NCBI GenBank assembly: GCA_030598025.1 | Contig: JAUVQS010000049.1 | Span: 1-9,628, forward strand | DNA from: Acidimicrobiia bacterium | GTDB taxonomy: Bacteria > Actinomycetota > Acidimicrobiia > Spongiisociales > JAHEDJ01 | DNA length: 9,628 bases | Reading direction: 5' to 3' | In this document: in pieces, positions 5,881 through 9,628 of the stretch | Layout of the letters: every line of letters begins with the position of its first letter | How positions within the stretch are numbered: position 1 is the stretch's first letter | Position numbers and translations under genes: made by a program | The notes under the pieces: generated by a model | What the model was told of the DNA's origin: nothing | Seen by the model: only the letters and a program-made list of their open reading frames with translations | Database searches by the model: none

Positions 5881-6216
5881 TCACGCTTCGACCGGCGAGG
5901 GAAACAGGAGGTCCGGATCCCGCAGCGTCACGTTGGTGGCAACGATCTCGATGCGACTTCGCCGGCCATCCTGACCGTCCCAGAAGCGTCGCTGGACGCG
6001 GCCGACCAGCCACATACGATGACCGGGTTGAGGATCCTGCGCGACCAGCTCATCCTCAGGGTCCCAGAGCGTGACCGGCAGAACATCGACGCGGCGGAGC
6101 GGTTCGTCTGACTTGACTGTGACTAGAAAGCGGAGCAAACGAGACCCCGATTCGAATACCCGGAGCTCGGGCGGAGCGGCCAGATGGCCTCCCAGCACGA
6201 CGAGATTGAAGTCCAT
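5881..6216 (-). CDS. Short SSB-like single-stranded DNA-binding (OB-fold) protein
   Basis: A 111-aa protein that follows the SSB OB-fold pattern: NLVVLGGHLAAPPELR, SGSRLLRFLVTVKS, a V.PVTLWDPEDE strand, then GHRMWLVGRVQRRFW and RIEIVATNVTL. Canonical SSB coats single-stranded DNA and recruits partners through an acidic DDDIPF-like tip. That tail is absent here: the protein stops soon after the fold with DLLFPSPVEA. It is therefore more likely a secondary SSB-like protein than the housekeeping one. ATG 6216 is chosen over ATG 6252 because AAAGG lies about 8 bases before it and the OB fold starts at once. A TANNNT element (TACGGT, 6261-6256) would start transcription at about 6249, downstream of the alternative ATG. 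It is divergent from the MBL gene and upstream of GGT. Confidence 0.75.
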   Translation of the reverse strand: MDFNLVVLGGHLAAPPELRVFESGSRLLRFLVTVKSDEPLRRVDVLPVTLWDPEDELVAQDPQPGHRMWLVGRVQRRFWDGQDGRRSRIEIVATNVTLRDPDLLFPSPVEA

Positions 6217-6271
6217 GGTTGTACCTTTCCGGGGAAGGGTGGGGAGACTCATTGCACCGTATGCGGTGGGC

Positions 6272-6296
6272 GTGACAGAAACGCGCGAGCTAGGGT
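6272..6296 (+). promoter_or_regulatory. Possible leaderless-type promoter of the MBL gene
   Basis: TAGGGT (6291-6296) stands exactly 6 bases before ATG 6303, the same spacing as at the HisA-family and transpeptidase genes. GTGACA (6272-6277) resembles a -35 but is only 13 bases away, so only the -10 is persuasive. Confidence 0.4.
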
Positions 6297-6302
6297 CGCA
6301 GG

Positions 6303-7226
6303 ATGATCGAATACACCATCGAACGACTGTCCGATGACCTCTACGCGATAGATGCCTGGATGGAGGAGCACCCGCAACGACTGGCGTGCTACCTCTTCGA
6401 CACGCCGGAGCGGGTGCTAGTTGAGGTAGGGCCCTCGGCTACGCTTCACCACCTCACTGCGGCCCTGGATGAGATGGGAATCGATGACCTGGCAACGATC
6501 GTCGTCACCCACATTCATATCGATCACGCCGGCGGAGCCGGTCAAATAGCGCAAGCCTTTCCGCGGGCGCGCATCGGTGTCCATTCGCGAGGCGCTCGCC
6601 ACCTCGCCGAACCCGGGCGTCTTTGGAACTCCGCAACGCAGGTCTTCGGAGAAGAATGGCTGACGTCCAACTGGGGCCCTATGATCCCGATCGATCCAGA
6701 TCGGCTCCTGGTGCTCGACGATGGTGACCGCATACCTCTGGGCGGCGGGAAGTCCCTAGAGGCGCTATATACCCCCGGCCATGCAAAACACCACATCACC
6801 TACTACGAGGAATCTACCGGAGGGATGTTCGTTGGGGATTCACTGGGGTTGTGTTACCCGCACGGGCATGCGGTTCAGCCGGTTACTCCCCCTCCCGACT
6901 TCGATCCCATCGTCGCTACCGAGCAGATGCACAGAATGGCCAGCATCAGACCAACCTTTCTCGGGTTCGCACATTTCGGCCCAAACTACGAGGTGTCCGA
7001 TGCGCTGGAAGCCTCCGAGCAGCAACTCTGGGGGTGGGTGCGTTTCGTCGAAGCGCTCACCGACCTAGACGATGACACGGCTACCGACCGACTCCGGCGA
7101 TGGACGATAGAGCGGCACCGCGCCGAAGGGTATTCCGAAGAGGAGATCGACACCTACGACCGGGCCACGTTCTGGCCGATGCAGGTGAGGGGAATCCGCC
7201 ATTGGATGGCGTCACGCAACCGGTAG
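6303..7226 (+). CDS. Metallo-beta-lactamase-fold hydrolase (glyoxalase II-like)
   Basis: A 307-aa cytoplasmic protein with a complete dinuclear metal site of the MBL superfamily: HIHIDH (His70, His72, Asp74, His75), His160 in TPGHAKHH, Asp179 in VGDSLG and His224 in FAHFG. The order and spacing resemble hydroxyacylglutathione hydrolase-like and related Zn hydrolases. The C-terminal 80 residues form a helical, charged extension (EALTDLDDD, RHRAEGYSEEEIDTYDR) that may shape the substrate pocket or a dimer contact. The substrate cannot be told from the sequence; a thioester or lactone hydrolase is possible. It has no signal peptide. ATG 6303 follows TAGGGT by 6 bases, suggesting a leaderless message. 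It is monocistronic, divergent from the SSB-like gene and convergent with the transpeptidase. Confidence 0.88.
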   Translation: MIEYTIERLSDDLYAIDAWMEEHPQRLACYLFDTPERVLVEVGPSATLHHLTAALDEMGIDDLATIVVTHIHIDHAGGAGQIAQAFPRARIGVHSRGARHLAEPGRLWNSATQVFGEEWLTSNWGPMIPIDPDRLLVLDDGDRIPLGGGKSLEALYTPGHAKHHITYYEESTGGMFVGDSLGLCYPHGHAVQPVTPPPDFDPIVATEQMHRMASIRPTFLGFAHFGPNYEVSDALEASEQQLWGWVRFVEALTDLDDDTATDRLRRWTIERHRAEGYSEEEIDTYDRATFWPMQVRGIRHWMASRNR

Positions 7227-7237
7227 AAGGTTTCTGA

Positions 7238-7273
7238 GCAGTGCTAGGTAATACCGGTGATACATAGCACTGC
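7238..7273. terminator. Inverted repeat between convergent genes, possible bidirectional terminator
   Basis: GCAGTGCTA (7238-7246) and TAGCACTGC (7265-7273) are perfect 9-bp arms around an 18-base loop. The loop itself is nearly palindromic around ACCGGT (GGTAATACCGGTGATAC). It fills most of the gap between the MBL stop (7226) and the transpeptidase stop (7288). No T-run follows on either strand, so it may instead be a protein site or a repeat. Confidence 0.4.
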
Positions 7274-7287
7274 GCGGAAACGTTCGG

Positions 7288-8097
7288 TTAGCGGGGGGAG
7301 GCGCGTCCGAAGCCCACGGCGAATCGGCTCGCGGCGATCTCGTCGTCCGTCGGCGGCCGTGACGGCACAATGCTCGACCTCTCGTCGCGAGCACCGTAGA
7401 CGTAGACGGGCATGCCGAGTTCGAGTTGAGGGGCGAGGAAGTCCATATCCCACATTTCAACTCGAATACAACCATGTGAGGCCGGATAGGGCGGCACGCT
7501 CCCCGACCCATGGATGGCGTAGCCACCCGAGAAATAGAACGGGCGATAGAGTCCCCCGAGGTACGAGATCCTCCACCCGTCCACCTTCCGGTAGAACTCA
7601 TAGCTTCCCTCGGGCGTCGTGGCCCGCACCACGCTTCCAGACAAGTTCCTGTAGGTGCCTCCGTTGGCCGATGAGATGGGCAACACCATCGAAACTGCGT
7701 CCTGCTCGATCAGATAGAGGACCTGCCGCCCGAGGTCGACTTCGATCCGGGTATCCTCGGGAGCGTCACCGGGTACCTCGAGTTGTTCGTCGAGGAGATT
7801 CCAATGCTCGAGCCGGAAGATTCCATCGCGTGAGAGGTCGTGAACCTTCTGGAAGGCGTACACCGCAGCCAGTGTGGATCGTCCAAAATTCCCGTCAGGA
7901 TCGCCGGCGCGAAATCCCGCTTCGTTCAGAGCAGTTTGAAGCTCGGCCACCCAGGGACCACGATCGTTCGGGCCGATGCCGGCCGGCGTTGGCCAGTCCC
8001 CACCGAGGGTGAACTCGCCGTCCATCGATGGCATAGCCGCGACCGGCACCGCAAGCGCGATCACAAGCGAAACGACGAGTAATAGGGCCCACTTCAT
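7288..8097 (-). CDS. Exported L,D-transpeptidase (YkuD) with peptidoglycan-binding domain
   Basis: A 269-aa protein with a signal peptide (about residues 1-21, ending VPVAA). A PG_binding_1 domain spans about 42-103 (GPWVAELQTALNEAGF, DGNFGRSTLAAVYAFQK). A YkuD catalytic domain spans about 116-235. The catalytic signature is His196 in AIHGSG followed by SHGCIRV (207-213) with nucleophile Cys210 and Arg212. Such enzymes make 3-3 cross-links in peptidoglycan or attach proteins to it, and act in the cell wall. The last 33 residues (after VYVYGA) are a polar tail without recognised features. ATG 8097 is 6 bases after TACACT, giving it a probable promoter of its own although the TPR-like gene ends only 33 bases upstream. 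It converges with the MBL gene. Confidence 0.93.
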   Translation of the reverse strand: MKWALLLVVSLVIALAVPVAAMPSMDGEFTLGGDWPTPAGIGPNDRGPWVAELQTALNEAGFRAGDPDGNFGRSTLAAVYAFQKVHDLSRDGIFRLEHWNLLDEQLEVPGDAPEDTRIEVDLGRQVLYLIEQDAVSMVLPISSANGGTYRNLSGSVVRATTPEGSYEFYRKVDGWRISYLGGLYRPFYFSGGYAIHGSGSVPPYPASHGCIRVEMWDMDFLAPQLELGMPVYVYGARDERSSIVPSRPPTDDEIAASRFAVGFGRASPR

Positions 8098-8103
8098 ATC
8101 AGC

Positions 8104-8134
8104 AGTGTATCGGAGCCCAAACCCGACTAGTTAA
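8104..8134 (-). promoter_or_regulatory. Leaderless-type promoter of the L,D-transpeptidase gene
   Basis: On the minus strand: TTAACT (8134-8129, 4 of 6 to consensus), 19 bases, TACACT (8109-8104), then 6 bases to ATG 8097. The layout is identical to that at the HisA-family gene. The -35 overlaps the stop codon of the TPR-like gene. No ribosome site is visible. Confidence 0.45.
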
Positions 8135-8931
8135 GCAATCTCCGCATGGAGGGTGTCCATGCCGGGCAGGGCGGGATCAAGCTCTTCAATCGCGTTGGCG
8201 ATCTGCTTGGCCGTCTTCTTGTCCCCGAGTTGGGCGGCGGCACGCGCAGCTACATACCAACGCCGGATCTCCCAGTCCGCAGCATCGCTGGCGAGACGCC
8301 CCGGCTTTGTGACCTCCCAGGCTTTGCGCCGATCTCCTTGATCCAACAGAAACGACCCATAGACGACCCGGATTTCCGATTCAGCAGCCTTGGATCCACC
8401 GAGTTCCTGGAACATCTCCCAGGTCGAGTGAACATCGTCGAAACGCTCGAGTGCGCGCAGGGAGTCCATCTCGATAGCCATGTGGGTGGTATCGCCGGTG
8501 ATGCGGCGGAACGTGCGGATCTCACGCAAGGCTTCCTGCCACAGGCCCATGCGGTAACACGACAGCGCCAGCAATTCCCGGATTGCTCCGGCGCGAGACG
8601 ACAGGGCTTTTGCCTCGAGGAGTTTCTTCCTGGCCGCCGGGTAGCGGCCCTCCTCGAATGATCCGGCCGCCGCGCTCAAGAGGTTCAGAGTCGCGTCGCG
8701 CCGGTCCTTCTTGGTCGAACGAACGATCTCATCGCGCAGCCAGCGAGGCAGGTCGGCGCCGGCGCCTACTGCCGTCCGACCGCTGCTCGATTTGCGCTCG
8801 CCCTGGGGGTTCGAACGAGCCCTGGAAGTATCACGATCCCCCTTTGGGGCGTCACGACGTGCACCGGTCTGTTTGCGGGGCTGTGAGCTCCGCCGATCGC
8901 CTCGGCGATCTCCACCACGTGGTCCCGACAC
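8131..8931 (-). CDS. TPR-like helical-repeat protein with basic disordered N-terminus
   Basis: A 266-aa protein of unknown specific function. Residues 1-58 are rich in Arg, Gly, Ser and Lys (MSGPRGGDRRGDRRSSQP) and likely disordered, possibly contacting nucleic acid or ribosomes. Residues 60-265 are helical with TPR-like pairs, for example SFEEGRYPAARKKLLEAKAL (91-110), YRMGLWQEALREIRTF (126-141) and AAQLGDKKTAKQIANAIEELDP (232-253). TPR folds usually bind partner proteins. GTG 8931 is chosen because AAGGAG stands about 7 bases upstream. The start is only 30 bases beyond the rRNA terminator hairpin. A possible -10 (TATCGT, 8958-8953) lies in that gap, and read-through from the rRNA operon is an alternative. 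The transpeptidase gene follows 33 bases later on the same strand. Confidence 0.8.
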   Translation of the reverse strand: MSGPRGGDRRGDRRSSQPRKQTGARRDAPKGDRDTSRARSNPQGERKSSSGRTAVGAGADLPRWLRDEIVRSTKKDRRDATLNLLSAAAGSFEEGRYPAARKKLLEAKALSSRAGAIRELLALSCYRMGLWQEALREIRTFRRITGDTTHMAIEMDSLRALERFDDVHSTWEMFQELGGSKAAESEIRVVYGSFLLDQGDRRKAWEVTKPGRLASDAADWEIRRWYVAARAAAQLGDKKTAKQIANAIEELDPALPGMDTLHAEIA

Positions 8932-8961
8932 CTGTCGCTCCTTCTACTTTCAACGATAGAT

Positions 8962-8989
8962 GAGGGCCGCCCAAATCTGGACGGCCCTC
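8962..8989 (-). terminator. Hairpin terminator of the rRNA operon
   Basis: GAGGGCCG and CGGCCCTC pair perfectly and extend by C-G and G-U pairs to an 11-bp stem with a 6-base loop (AGATTT on the minus strand). It begins 9 bases beyond the 3' end of 5S rRNA, where an rrn terminator is expected. The following tract (ATCTATCG on the minus strand) has only scattered T residues. Confidence 0.7.
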
Positions 8990-8998
8990 GAATCTTAT

Positions 8999-9116
<118 letters not shown>

Positions 9117-9210
9117 AAACCTTCACGAACTCGGAGGCCGCAGCCGATGAGTTCGCACGTACTCAAGTCACCTTGAGCACTCCATAGCGAGCACTAAGTA
9201 TTGAATTCAA
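9117..9210 (-). other. 23S-5S internal transcribed spacer
   Basis: About 94 bases with no tRNA. They contain pairs able to form processing stems: CGAACTC (9126-9132) with GAGTTCG (9149-9155), CTCAAG with CTTGAG separated by TCAC (9162-9177), and the palindrome TTGAATTCAA (9201-9210) next to the 23S 3' end. These probably guide RNase processing; this is inference from position. Confidence 0.6.

Positions 9211-9628
<418 letters not shown>

Noticed and set aside
7257..8012. Plus-strand open frame of 251 codons opposite the transpeptidase gene
   Set aside because: It is Arg/Pro-rich antisense shadow of a well-supported YkuD gene, typical of GC-rich DNA.
9201..9210. TTGAATTCAA palindrome as a regulatory site
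   Set aside because: It abuts the 23S 3' end inside the rRNA transcript and is better explained as processing structure or chance.

Overview
The window is GC-rich, densely packed bacterial chromosome. It looks actinobacterial, possibly Acidimicrobiia-like. The reasons are leaderless-type promoters (TANNNT placed 6 nt before ATG), frequent GTG starts, a Sco/PCuAC/CtaG/SURF1 set for an aa3/caa3-type oxidase, and a 23S-5S rRNA end with actinobacterial-looking signatures. The class assignment is inference. No mobile element, CRISPR array, tRNA or phage gene was found.

Left arm (1-1827, minus strand): a tightly coupled operon reading Sco-type copper chaperone, PCuAC-type copper chaperone, mono-heme lipoprotein cytochrome c, CtaG-type assembly protein. 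Every junction is a 4-base start/stop overlap. The first three products are predicted lipoproteins, and the fourth runs off the window. Together they fit copper delivery to, and electron transfer around, cytochrome c oxidase. A thioredoxin gene (1969-2355, plus) diverges from this operon. Its promoter is overlapped by a perfect 10+10 bp inverted repeat of the ATACCCC/GGGGTAT type bound by CsoR/CstR-family copper or persulfide sensors. This is the most interesting regulatory signal in the window.

Middle (2356-6216): hairpins follow the thioredoxin gene. Next come a possible 63-aa CxxC/His protein (minus) and a HisA-family TIM-barrel gene (plus) whose first catalytic Asp reads Asn. This is overlapped tail-to-tail by a SURF1 gene (minus). 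SURF1 lies 4 bases downstream of a compact, signal-less gamma-glutamyltransferase-family gene, and a short SSB-like OB-fold gene lies upstream on the same strand. SURF1 is a second oxidase-assembly factor in the window, though not in the Sco operon.

Right (6303-9628): a metallo-beta-lactamase-fold hydrolase (plus) converges on an exported L,D-transpeptidase with a peptidoglycan-binding domain (minus). Upstream of the transpeptidase is a TPR-like protein with a basic disordered N-terminus. The end of an rRNA operon follows (minus strand): the 3' part of 23S, a spacer, a complete 5S and a hairpin terminator.

Most of the window is ordinary housekeeping and accessory chromosome. I do not see a clearly new multi-gene system. 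The points worth checking are the CsoR-like operator at thioredoxin, the Asn-for-Asp HisA paralogue, the GGT-like enzyme without the usual substrate-binding Arg, and the recurrent leaderless promoter geometry.
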